NCBI GenBank assembly: GCA_031552825.1
Contig: JAVBMD010000002.1
Span: 1-64,000, forward strand
From: WQXF01 sp031552825
Lineage (GTDB): Bacteria; Bacillota; Clostridia; Christensenellales; Aristaeellaceae
Direction of reading: 5' to 3'
Length of the DNA: 64,000 nt
The notes beneath the pieces are model-generated. The model ran no database searches, was not told the DNA's origin, and saw only the letters and a list, made by a program, of their open reading frames with translations. Each line of letters starts with the position of its first letter. Positions within the stretch are counted from its first letter, which is position 1. The position numbers were made by a program, and so were the translations under genes. Positions 54,654 through 64,000 of this stretch are shown piece by piece.

Positions 54654-55685
54654 CTATCGGTACTGAACCTCCACCGGCATGCGCGTCTTGGCCGACTCCA
54701 TCACGGCCAGCAGCACTAGGCTGACCTCGGCGGCCTCCTGCATCGAAACGTGGAACGGCTCTCCGCTAAGCACGCAGTCCACAAAGCTTCGGATGCTTTC
54801 GAAAGCGAATCCCTTGGGATATCCGAATATCGAATGCTGCACCACGATATCAGGCACAGTCACCTTTTCATCGGTATACTTTTGGATCATGTTGTGGTTG
54901 CTCACGTCTAGGCTGATCATTCCCTTGGTGCCAAGCGCGTTGAACTTAATGTCGTTGACGCAAGGATTGGCGTTGGGGGTGATCCACCCATTTTCCATCT
55001 GGGCAATGCCCCCTCGCTCGAATTCCAACGTGGTCAAGTACGTATCGACGGTCTCCACGCCTTGGCCGCTCAACAAACCCTCGCTGCTGACGCAATATAC
55101 GCGCTTAACCTTGTCCTGAAAGAACCAGCACAACGTATCGAGGCTATGGCTGCCCAAGAACCATAAGATCGAGGACTTCGCCGCCCAAGGCAGCATATCG
55201 GTGGCCACCCACTTGATGTCGTTGAGGCGGAAGTACCCGCTACGCAGCTCGCCCAATTCGCCTTTTTCGAGGCTCTGATGAGCGACATTGAAAGCCGGGC
55301 TCCAACGGTTGTGCAGATCAACCATGCAGCGCACATTGCTTGCTTCCACCGCCTCCACAATGCGGAACACATCTTCGCGCGTGGTTGCCAGCGGCTTTTC
55401 AATCAACACGTGCTTCTTATGGTTTGCGGCCTTCACAGCGATGTCGGCATGAGCGAAATCCGGCGTCACGATGGCGACGGCATCACAGCCGGATCGCGCA
55501 AACATTTCATCGCAATCGCCGTACACGCCGGGAATGTTCAGCCGCTCTGCCATTTCCTTCGCACGGGCAAAATTTTGATCGCATACTGCCACCACTTCGG
55601 CGAAGGGGTGCGCCGCATAAATTTTCGCATGGTTCTCTCCCCAGATACCGGCTCCCACGATGGCCATTTTCAGTTTGGAATTCAT
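54654..55685 (-). CDS. Gfo/Idh/MocA family sugar dehydrogenase
   Basis: A 343-residue NAD(P)-dependent oxidoreductase. The Rossmann fold is MAIVGAGIWGENHAKIYAAHPFAEVVAVCD. EKPLATTREDVFRIVEAV carries the conserved EKP, and the catalytic region GSHSLDTLCWFF has the conserved His. Members oxidise or epimerise sugars and inositols. It is the last gene of an importer operon (solute-binding protein, two permeases, dehydrogenase), so it probably acts on the imported sugar. RBS GGAGTGATAGA precedes the ATG at 55685. Confidence 0.93.
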   Translation of the reverse strand: MNSKLKMAIVGAGIWGENHAKIYAAHPFAEVVAVCDQNFARAKEMAERLNIPGVYGDCDEMFARSGCDAVAIVTPDFAHADIAVKAANHKKHVLIEKPLATTREDVFRIVEAVEASNVRCMVDLHNRWSPAFNVAHQSLEKGELGELRSGYFRLNDIKWVATDMLPWAAKSSILWFLGSHSLDTLCWFFQDKVKRVYCVSSEGLLSGQGVETVDTYLTTLEFERGGIAQMENGWITPNANPCVNDIKFNALGTKGMISLDVSNHNMIQKYTDEKVTVPDIVVQHSIFGYPKGFAFESIRSFVDCVLSGEPFHVSMQEAAEVSLVLLAVMESAKTRMPVEVQYR

Positions 55686-55726
55686 TCTATCACTCCTTTT
55701 TTGACAATTGCTTTCGGGGTGAATCA

Positions 55727-56560
55727 CTAGCCTTTGACCGCGCCGAATGTCAGGCCGCGGATCATGTACTTCTGTACCAAGATGGCGAACAGCATCACCG
55801 GCAGCACCGCCAGCACGCCAGTGGAGGCCATCTCGCCCCACTTAACGCCGGAGACCGATAAATACATCATCACCGATGTGGGGATGGTCTTGCTATGGAT
55901 GCTGGTCAAAAAATTGGCCAAGACAAACTCGTTCCAAGAATTGATGACGCAGAAAATGGCTGTGGCGGTCATCCCGGGCAGCACCAGCGGAAGCACGATG
56001 CGGCGCAGCGTCTGCATGCGCGTGCAACCGTCGACATACGCCGCCTCCTCCAACTCCACCGGTAAATCCTCGATGAAGCCGCGCATCATCCAGATCGTAA
56101 AGGGGATGTTGAAGGTAGCATAACAGATGATGAGCAACAGCCGCGTATCCAGCAGGTTGACCAGCGATGCCATCAAGAAATACGGGATGACAACCGCCAT
56201 CGCAGGCAGAAACTTCTGGCTCAGCACCCAAAACGCCCGATCCTCACGCTTCTTCCAATTATAGCGCGCGAATCCGTAAGCGGCGAGCGAGCCAAGCACC
56301 AGCGAAATCGCCGTAGAGCACACCGCAACAATCATGCTGTTACGGAAGTAAGCGAAGATGGCGCCATCCTCGATGATCTTGCGATAGTTGAGCAGCGTGA
56401 CCGGAGCAAGGATCTTGCCGGGCTGGATCACATCCACGCGGTTGCGCAAGCTAATGAGCAGCATCCACAAAAAGGGGAACAGGAAACCCAGCGTAATTGC
56501 GAAGATCACGCAGCCTTTCAGCGCGCTTTTCCAGCGCTTCGCCTTGCGTTTGCCCACCAT
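55727..56560 (-). CDS. ABC sugar importer permease, MalG type
   Basis: A 277-residue permease with a first membrane segment at about 13-35 (GCVIFAITLGFLFPFLWMLLISL). The EAA loop is EEAAYVDGCTRMQTLRRIV before LPLVLPG, and the C-terminus QKYMIRGLTFGAVKG is typical of MalG. It begins 1 nt after the MalF-type gene ends. Confidence 0.93.
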   Translation of the reverse strand: MVGKRKAKRWKSALKGCVIFAITLGFLFPFLWMLLISLRNRVDVIQPGKILAPVTLLNYRKIIEDGAIFAYFRNSMIVAVCSTAISLVLGSLAAYGFARYNWKKREDRAFWVLSQKFLPAMAVVIPYFLMASLVNLLDTRLLLIICYATFNIPFTIWMMRGFIEDLPVELEEAAYVDGCTRMQTLRRIVLPLVLPGMTATAIFCVINSWNEFVLANFLTSIHSKTIPTSVMMYLSVSGVKWGEMASTGVLAVLPVMLFAILVQKYMIRGLTFGAVKG

Positions 56561-56561
56561 G

Positions 56562-57458
56562 TCAATCCACCCCCTTGCGCTGCAGACGGATGAGCACGCG
56601 GCTGACCGCCGTTACGATAACCAGCAGCACCAGCGCCACCGCCGCCGCGCGACCGATCAACCCGTTTTGCGCATTGGCCAAGCGAAACACGTGCAGGCTC
56701 AAAAACTCGGTGGCATTGCCCGGCCCGCCTTGGGTGAGCACGAAAGCCGTATCAAACAGCTTGAGCGAGTCGATGGAGCGCATCAGTATCGCCAGATAGA
56801 TCAGCTTGCGCATCATAGGCAGGGTGAGGAAACGCAGCATTTGAAAACGCGAAGCTCCGTCGATTGCGGCCGATTCGTAGGGCTCGGCTGGCATCGAGCG
56901 CAGCCCGGCGTAGATAATCAACGTTACGAACGGGGTAAACTGCCAAATGTCCACCAGCAGAACCGACCAGAAGGCCATTTCTTTCGACAGCCAAACGACC
57001 TTGAACCGAAACAACGTTTGCAAGATATGGTTGATAATGCCGTACTCGGCATTGAGCATCAGCTTCCACATCTGTGCGGCGATCGAAGGCGTCATCGCAA
57101 TCGGGATGATCAGGATACCGATCACCAACGGCTTGAGCTTGAATTCCGAGGCGTTAAGCAGCGAGGCGATGGCGAAGCCGAGCAGCATCTCCAACCCCGT
57201 TGACAACACCATAAACCCAAGAGAAATAAAGACCGAATGCCAGAAATCCGGATCGGCGCCTGTAAAAAGGCGCGTAAAGTTGCGCACACCAACAAACCCG
57301 GCACGGCTGAAATCCCAGCCCAGCTGATAGTTCGTGAAGCTGATGACGATTAAAAAAAGGGTCGGGATGACCGACAACGCGACCATCACCGTCATGGCTG
57401 GCGCAATGTACTTCAGATGCGGGTTGCGTGCAGACAGTGGCTTTGGCGGGGCGCTCAA
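56562..57458 (-). CDS. ABC sugar importer permease, MalF type
   Basis: A 298-residue permease. An N-terminal cytoplasmic stretch leads to a membrane segment (about 22-44, MTVMVALSVIPTLFLIVISF). The family motif NFTRLFTGADPDFWHSVFISLGF and an EAA loop YESAAIDGASRFQMLRFLTLP are present. A TTG at 57458 directly follows AAGGAGGCCACC and gives MSAPPKPLSARNPH; a GTG at 57488 would lack a properly spaced site. The hairpin at 57498-57534 separates it from the solute-binding gene. Confidence 0.9.
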   Translation of the reverse strand: MSAPPKPLSARNPHLKYIAPAMTVMVALSVIPTLFLIVISFTNYQLGWDFSRAGFVGVRNFTRLFTGADPDFWHSVFISLGFMVLSTGLEMLLGFAIASLLNASEFKLKPLVIGILIIPIAMTPSIAAQMWKLMLNAEYGIINHILQTLFRFKVVWLSKEMAFWSVLLVDIWQFTPFVTLIIYAGLRSMPAEPYESAAIDGASRFQMLRFLTLPMMRKLIYLAILMRSIDSLKLFDTAFVLTQGGPGNATEFLSLHVFRLANAQNGLIGRAAAVALVLLVIVTAVSRVLIRLQRKGVD

Positions 57459-57497
57459 GGTGGCCTCCTTACTTTCAGGGACGATCACCCTCTGTAA

Positions 57498-57534
57498 CCC
57501 TCGCCAAGGGGAGATTTATCCCCTTGGCGAGGGG
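57498..57534 (-). terminator. Long perfect hairpin after the solute-binding gene
   Basis: CCCTCGCCAAGGGG / CCCCTTGGCGAGGG, a 14-bp perfect stem with an 8-nt loop, between the solute-binding gene stop (57565) and the permease start, with no T-run. It is the second case in this window of a strong hairpin right after a solute-binding gene (see 13308-13352), probably to keep binding-protein mRNA in excess. Confidence 0.65.
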
Positions 57535-57564
57535 CTTGAGGCTACATACCCCCGAAGCTCTCAC

Positions 57565-58914
57565 TTAAAACAGATCTTCACAATCCTTCTGAGCCTTTTC
57601 GCAGGCGGTGGGTACATCGATCTCGTCGGCCAGCGCCATGCTGCCGTACATACCGGCCACATCGAGCACCTGTCCGATCTGGTCATGCTGCGGGATCCAA
57701 GAGAGGCCCTTTTCCACCAAGCCGTTAGCCGACACGAGAGCGGCCTTTTGCGCCGGGTAGGAGGGATTGAGCGCCGCCAGCTCCTCGTTGGCAAAGACCG
57801 AGTCGCGCGTGGCGACGCCGCCGGCCTTCACGTAGTCGATGGACTTTTCGCGGCTGGCCATGAAGGCAATGAATGCCCAAGCCTCATCCTTGTTCTTGCT
57901 CTTAGCGGAAATGCCGAGATTCCAGCCAGCCAGAGCTGCGCCGTCCCCAGCCGGGCCTGTAGGCGTGGGTACAAAAGCTACCTTATCAGCCACGGTGGAG
58001 GTTTCCGGGTTGGTAATCTGGTTGGCCAGCGCGGTGGCGTCCAGCCACATAGCGGTCTTGCCCGCCAGGAACGCCCCCAACGCTTCCTCGTGGGTGTAGG
58101 TGCCCACATCCGGCGGCGCGTTCTTTAGCAGATCTACAAAGAACTGCAAAGAAGCGACGGTCTCCGGCGCAGTGCAGGTAACGACGTTTTTGCCATCCTT
58201 CAGCGCGGTCTGATCCATGAAGCCGCCGCCAAAGTTGTACATCAGGCTCATCCAGCCGGAGGCGAAGTGAATGCCGCGCTGCGCGCGCATCGAAACGCCA
58301 TAGAGTCCCTCTTCCTTGCCATTGAAGAACTTGGCGAGCTCCAAGTATTCATCCATGGTCTTGGGCGGCTGCTTGCCATACTTCTCGAACAGATCGGTAC
58401 GGTAGGCGATGAAACGCGTTTCTCCCGCGGTGGGGATGCCGTAGTTGACGCCATTGGCACCGGCAATACCGTTGCGGTATGCGGGCATGATGTCCTCGTA
58501 ATCAAACCATGCGGGGGTTCTGGCGGCATCGGTGGCGTAGGGCTCAATGGGATCCAGCACGTTCTTGGACGCATACTCGCTCATCCAGAAAGCGTCGACC
58601 ATCATCACGTCGTAGCTGCCCGCGCCCTGCGCATCGAGGAGCTGTTTGTTCTTGAGGTTGGTCTCTTCCACGATGTCCCACATGACCTTGATGCCGGTCA
58701 GCGCGGTGAACTCGGCCTCCATGGTCTTGAAGGCATCGGTGGAGGGATGTGCCGCCATGGCTACGGTAATCTGCTTGCCATCAGACTTGGCCTTCACCGC
58801 CGCGCCCCAGCCCTCCAGCGTCGAAATGTCGCTGGCGGAAGCGCTGCCGACCGATAGCATTGCCAGTAGCATGGTTACGACCAACAGGCAGGCGACGAAC
58901 TTCTTCCCCTTCAT
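57565..58914 (-). CDS. ABC sugar importer, extracellular solute-binding protein
   Basis: A 449-residue family 1 solute-binding protein with a signal peptide (about 1-27, KKFVACLLVVTMLLAMLSVG, cut near SASA). Mature segments include TVAMAAHPSTDAFKTMEAEFTALTGIKVMWDIVEE, YRTDLFEKYGKQPPKTMDEYLELAKFFNG and WAFIAFMASREKSIDYVKAGG. It supplies the permeases downstream. The AraC regulator upstream (59115) is transcribed in the same direction. Confidence 0.94.
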   Translation of the reverse strand: MKGKKFVACLLVVTMLLAMLSVGSASASDISTLEGWGAAVKAKSDGKQITVAMAAHPSTDAFKTMEAEFTALTGIKVMWDIVEETNLKNKQLLDAQGAGSYDVMMVDAFWMSEYASKNVLDPIEPYATDAARTPAWFDYEDIMPAYRNGIAGANGVNYGIPTAGETRFIAYRTDLFEKYGKQPPKTMDEYLELAKFFNGKEEGLYGVSMRAQRGIHFASGWMSLMYNFGGGFMDQTALKDGKNVVTCTAPETVASLQFFVDLLKNAPPDVGTYTHEEALGAFLAGKTAMWLDATALANQITNPETSTVADKVAFVPTPTGPAGDGAALAGWNLGISAKSKNKDEAWAFIAFMASREKSIDYVKAGGVATRDSVFANEELAALNPSYPAQKAALVSANGLVEKGLSWIPQHDQIGQVLDVAGMYGSMALADEIDVPTACEKAQKDCEDLF

Positions 58915-59114
58915 GTCTCTTTTCCTCCCTTGATGTCCGGCGATGCCGGAAATTTTGCACCTCCCACGCCTCGCACGGGAATGCGTTATCTTAAAAATAT
59001 CACATTTTTTATGCGAAGTATTTGTGAAAAATTGATCAGCATTTGCACAATATTCCTCTGTTAGCTCAAATTATTTCTTATCACCAGCATTTTTGACAAA
59101 AAGATCACAATGCC

Positions 59115-60020
59115 TTACAGAAGCCCTTTCGCCTTTACGGATTGCGCGTACTCCGATGGGTTCATACCGGTGATCATTTTGAAAGTGCGGGAAAAATAAT
59201 GGATAGAATTGAAGCGCAGCATCTCGGAAATCTCGGTAAAGCTAAGGCGTCCTTCGCTGATCAACCGCCTGGCTTCGGCCACCTTGAGCCGGTTAAAGTG
59301 CTGCATAACGCCGCAGCCCATGATATCCCGAAACAACTTTTCCACATAGCTTTTGGAGAACAGGATCTGCTGGCAAACCTCCTCCAGCGTCAGCCGCCCG
59401 TAAATATTCCGCGTCAGGATGCCTGCTACGGCGTCGACGATGTACTGCTCGTTGCCCTCCATGGTGCCGCGGCGCGGCGCGGCACCCACCGCAAGCGGCG
59501 CGTTTCGGTTTGCACGGACAATGCGGATCAGCAACTGCTCGAGCAGCATCTTGATGATCTGCTCGCCCCCATACGGTGCATCGTCGTTGCAAACCAGCTG
59601 CGTTTGGTCCATGATGTCCGGCGGGCCATCGAACACCAGCGCGTTCTCTTGCAGGATCTGGCCGATCAGCTCCTGCTCACGCTTGCCTAACTGCGCCTTG
59701 CGTCGCTGAAAGAAGGCAGCGTCCGCGCTGCGCGTGCGGAAAGAAATGATAAACACGCTGGAAAACGCGTCGGCCGAGATAATTTTATGGTATTCGTTGG
59801 GCATGTGAAAGTATACCTCGCCCTTTTGCAGCGGCAGCGTGTCATTGCCGGCGGTCACCTCGATATGCCCGCAATCCACATACACCATCTCCCAAAAGTC
59901 GTGAAACTCGCCCACGCCATGAAAGTGCTTGATGTATTCAAAATAGTGGATCGTGAAAATTTCGTCAATTTGGATCACAACTTCCGGCCTTGTGCCGATG
60001 TAGTTTCGCCGAACGTTCAT
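59115..60020 (-). CDS. AraC family transcriptional regulator
   Basis: A 301-residue regulator. The N-terminal cupin (about 20-100, with HFHGVGEFHDFWEMVYVDCGHIEVTAGNDTLPLQKGEVYFHMPNEYHKI) probably binds a sugar. The C-terminal double helix-turn-helix is about 200-300 (YGRLTLEEVCQQILFSKSYVEKLFRDIMGCGVMQHFNRLKVAEARRLISE, then FTEISEMLRFNSIHYFSRTFKMITGMNPSEY), with the AraC signature intact. It lies just upstream of the importer operon and probably activates it. It is divergent from the leuS T-box. Confidence 0.95.
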   Translation of the reverse strand: MNVRRNYIGTRPEVVIQIDEIFTIHYFEYIKHFHGVGEFHDFWEMVYVDCGHIEVTAGNDTLPLQKGEVYFHMPNEYHKIISADAFSSVFIISFRTRSADAAFFQRRKAQLGKREQELIGQILQENALVFDGPPDIMDQTQLVCNDDAPYGGEQIIKMLLEQLLIRIVRANRNAPLAVGAAPRRGTMEGNEQYIVDAVAGILTRNIYGRLTLEEVCQQILFSKSYVEKLFRDIMGCGVMQHFNRLKVAEARRLISEGRLSFTEISEMLRFNSIHYFSRTFKMITGMNPSEYAQSVKAKGLL

Positions 60021-60089
60021 ATGCTGTCACCTCCGCTTCCCATATCATATCACCGGCCGGGGCGGAAGACTATCGCGATTCACAAAAGA

Positions 60090-60118
60090 TTGACAACCCC
60101 GCCTCCCTCGCGTATACT
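60090..60118 (+). promoter_or_regulatory. Promoter of leuS
   Basis: TTGACA (60090-60095) and TATACT (60113-60118) are 17 bp apart. Transcription should begin near 60125, at the 5' end of the T-box leader. Confidence 0.85.
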
Positions 60119-60124
60119 ACTTCC

Positions 60125-60354
60125 ATCTTCATATTCTACGCTATGAAGGGGAATCGATGTTTCCCGCGCGCCTAGAGAGCCGCCGGTTGGTGCAAGGCGG
60201 CCGCAAAGAAGCATCCCGCTCGCCCCGGAGCGCGGACAGACGTCCCGGCCTGCGCCCGTTACCGCGCCCAAAAGTGGGCGGCACCCGCCGCCAACTAGAG
60301 TGGTACCACGGAACAGCGTTCCGTCTCTAAGCAACTAGAGGCGGAACTTTTTTT
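60125..60354 (+). promoter_or_regulatory. T-box riboswitch leader of leuS
   Basis: The T-box sequence AGAGTGGTACCACGG is at 60297-60311, with the TGGTACC core that pairs with the uncharged tRNA acceptor end. AGAGAGCCGCCGG (about 60172-60184) marks the upper part of Stem I. An intrinsic terminator follows: GTTCCGTCTCT / AGAGGCGGAAC then seven T (60318-60354). Uncharged tRNA-Leu should favour the antiterminator and allow leuS transcription. A CTC near 60210-60215 is a possible Leu specifier, but I did not fix it. Confidence 0.92.
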
Positions 60355-60371
60355 GAACAGGAGGAAGCAAC

Positions 60372-62792
<2,421 letters not shown>

Positions 62793-62882
62793 TTTTTCTC
62801 TGCTTGGTGTATATTGGATCAATCCGGCGAATGCAAACGTTGTATAGGGGAACCGCCGAAGCACGATTGGGAGGTCTTATCC

Positions 62883-63425
62883 TTGCGAAAATTACTGCCT
62901 TGGCTCTGTGCCGCACTCCTGCTGCTGCCCAGCGCTGCCTTTGCCACCGACGGCGAAGGCTGGGTCACCTATACCGGCTCGCTGGGCTTCACGCTGTCGG
63001 TGCCAGACGACTGGGTATCGCAGGTCGACGAGGGTGAAATCGTCGAACCCGGCGACGCTGAAGCCATGTTTACCTCGCCAGGCGGGCGCGCCTCCCTGAC
63101 GATCATACAGGCAGCCGAGAATCAAACCGACCCGATGCTGCTCGACGAGAGTGCCATGCTGGCGCGCTGCGCCGGGTATCCGAGCTTCAAAAGGGAGTTT
63201 TATCAGGCCGATTATGAAAACGGCCGCGCCATCCTCGGCTATACATACGTCGAGGATGGCGGGCAGCCGCTGATCGAATATGCCATTGGCTTCATCACCG
63301 CCTCGGACATCGTGCAGGTGTTCACCGTTACCCTCGATGCCGACGCGCAGGACTTGATGCCGGACGTCACCGAGTTAATCAACTCGCTGGACATGGGCAG
63401 GCTGCGCGACGATGCGGATGGCTGA
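62883..63425 (+). CDS. Exported protein of unknown function, 180 aa
   Basis: A signal peptide covers about 1-21 (RKLLPWLCAALLLLPSAAFA). The mature part (WVTYTGSLGFTLSVPDDWVSQVDEGE, SPGGRASLTIIQAAENQTDPM, YTYVEDGGQPLIEYAIGFITASDIVQVFTVTLDADAQDLMPDVTELINSLD) resembles the PsbP/DUF1795-like fold of small exported proteins that contain a xVPxxW stretch. The function is unknown. The TTG at 62883 has GGGAGGTCTTATCC upstream; upstream in-frame codons do not look like protein. Confidence 0.75.
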   Translation: MRKLLPWLCAALLLLPSAAFATDGEGWVTYTGSLGFTLSVPDDWVSQVDEGEIVEPGDAEAMFTSPGGRASLTIIQAAENQTDPMLLDESAMLARCAGYPSFKREFYQADYENGRAILGYTYVEDGGQPLIEYAIGFITASDIVQVFTVTLDADAQDLMPDVTELINSLDMGRLRDDADG

Positions 63426-63434
63426 AAGCAAGGA

Positions 63435-64000
63435 TTATCTCCCGGCTGCGCTGAACGGCGCAGCTTTTTCTTTTGCAGACGTAAGCCGCGCCTGAACCGA
63501 TACCACAGCCAACGACACCGCGCACAGCACGGCGGCGGTACAAAGATTGACCATCAACCCATCGCTCACCGGCCACGTTCCGCTCATTGAATTGGAGAGG
63601 CAATGCAGCAGCACGCACAACCACGCGCTGCCATTGACACGATGCAGCGCCGCCAGTGCGAAGGCCGACCCCATCACCATGATGGAAAAGCTCAAAAAGC
63701 TTGAGGCGTTCTGCGAAGTGCCTACGATGAAAAACAGTGGCAGGTGCCACAACGCCCAAATCACGCCAACGATCAGCACCGCTGGAATGAAGGGAATCTT
63801 TCGCTCCAGCTTGGGTTGCAAGAAGTGCCGCCAGCCCAGCTCCTCCGAGCCGCCAAGGAAGAAAAATAGTGGCGCGCCCAACACAGTGAGCCAAAGCGGC
63901 AACGGCTTGAATCCTTCCGTGCCGCCGAGCACCGGTGGGCCCTCCACGGCGATGCCGCCCATCAACGCAGGTACGCCGAAGGAGATCGCGAGGAATAGCA
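63435..64000 (-). CDS. CPBP intramembrane metalloprotease (CAAX-like), truncated by the window end
   Basis: The C-terminal 188 or so residues of a CPBP/Abi family membrane protease. The frame is open to the window edge (the last codons read LFLAISFGVPALM, a membrane segment), so the true start is outside. The catalytic EExxxR appears as EELGWR, followed by GVIWALWHLPLFF with the second-motif His and LHCLSNSMSG near the third. These proteins process prenylated or other membrane proteins, or give bacteriocin immunity; the target is unknown. Confidence 0.88.
   Translation of the reverse strand, partial: LFLAISFGVPALMGGIAVEGPPVLGGTEGFKPLPLWLTVLGAPLFFFLGGSEELGWRHFLQPKLERKIPFIPAVLIVGVIWALWHLPLFFIVGTSQNASSFLSFSIMVMGSAFALAALHRVNGSAWLCVLLHCLSNSMSGTWPVSDGLMVNLCTAAVLCAVSLAVVSVQARLTSAKEKAAPFSAAGR

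Overview
The window looks like a chromosomal segment of a GC-rich, Gram-positive-type anaerobe of the Clostridia (Bacillota). Supporting signs are a T-box leader in front of leuS, AGGAGG ribosome binding sites with frequent GTG/TTG starts, a one-piece tmRNA next to smpB, sugar ABC importers without their own ATPases, an Etf-linked lactate/glycolate-type dehydrogenase, and strictly oxygen-independent chemistry. A high-GC lineage such as the Christensenellales would fit, but this is an impression and not a determination. No phage, transposon, CRISPR array, rRNA or ordinary tRNA gene was recognised.

Layout. 1-5.6 kb: the 3' part of a structured non-coding RNA with its terminator, a membrane protein, an aldo/keto reductase, smpB-ssrA, and a membrane-anchored peptidoglycan-binding protein. 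5.6-9.0 kb: glcD-etfA-etfB, an operon resembling electron-bifurcating lactate dehydrogenase (LctBCD). 9.1-16.3 kb: an amino-sugar recovery region with a BadF-type kinase (likely MurNAc/GlcNAc), MurQ, an RpiR regulator, an ABC importer and an AGE-family epimerase. 16.4-26.4 kb: small genes, an amidohydrolase, two tandem GT-C glycosyltransferases, a Fic protein, a MarR-flavodoxin pair under a double operator, a His/Cys-rich protein and two exported proteins.

26.5-32.1 kb: one promoter and a structured leader RNA drive cbiM-cbiQ-cbiO-larE-larB-larC. This joins a Ni/Co ECF importer to the whole nickel-pincer cofactor pathway, so nickel is the likely substrate. Together with the Etf-linked dehydrogenase it suggests lactate (or 2-hydroxyacid) racemisation and oxidation; the racemase itself (LarA) is not in the window. 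32.0-38.6 kb: a GntR-ABC export cassette, a TipAS-type MerR regulator with its own distorted promoter, an orphan HPt protein and a zinc-ribbon/peptidoglycan-binding protein. 38.7-48.9 kb: a glycosyltransferase and then the most unusual block: two very large exported proteins (a beta-rich sensor-like half fused to a solute-binding half with an inserted coiled coil), two MalF/MalG-type permeases, an HlyD-like adaptor and a MacB-like protein, with no ATPase.

49.1-49.5 kb: a compact promoter-to-terminator unit encoding a 40-residue Cys-rich exported peptide, whose leader presents a long C/U-rich anti-Shine-Dalgarno-like loop. 49.5-64 kb: M42 peptidase, ychF, AI-2E transporter, a third sugar ABC importer with an oxidoreductase and AraC regulator, T-box-leuS, an exported protein and a CPBP protease cut by the window end.

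The strongest candidates for something undescribed are the fused-SBP cluster (39.7-48.9 kb), the small C/U-loop transcript (49.1-49.5 kb) and the structured leader of the nickel operon (26.55-26.69 kb).
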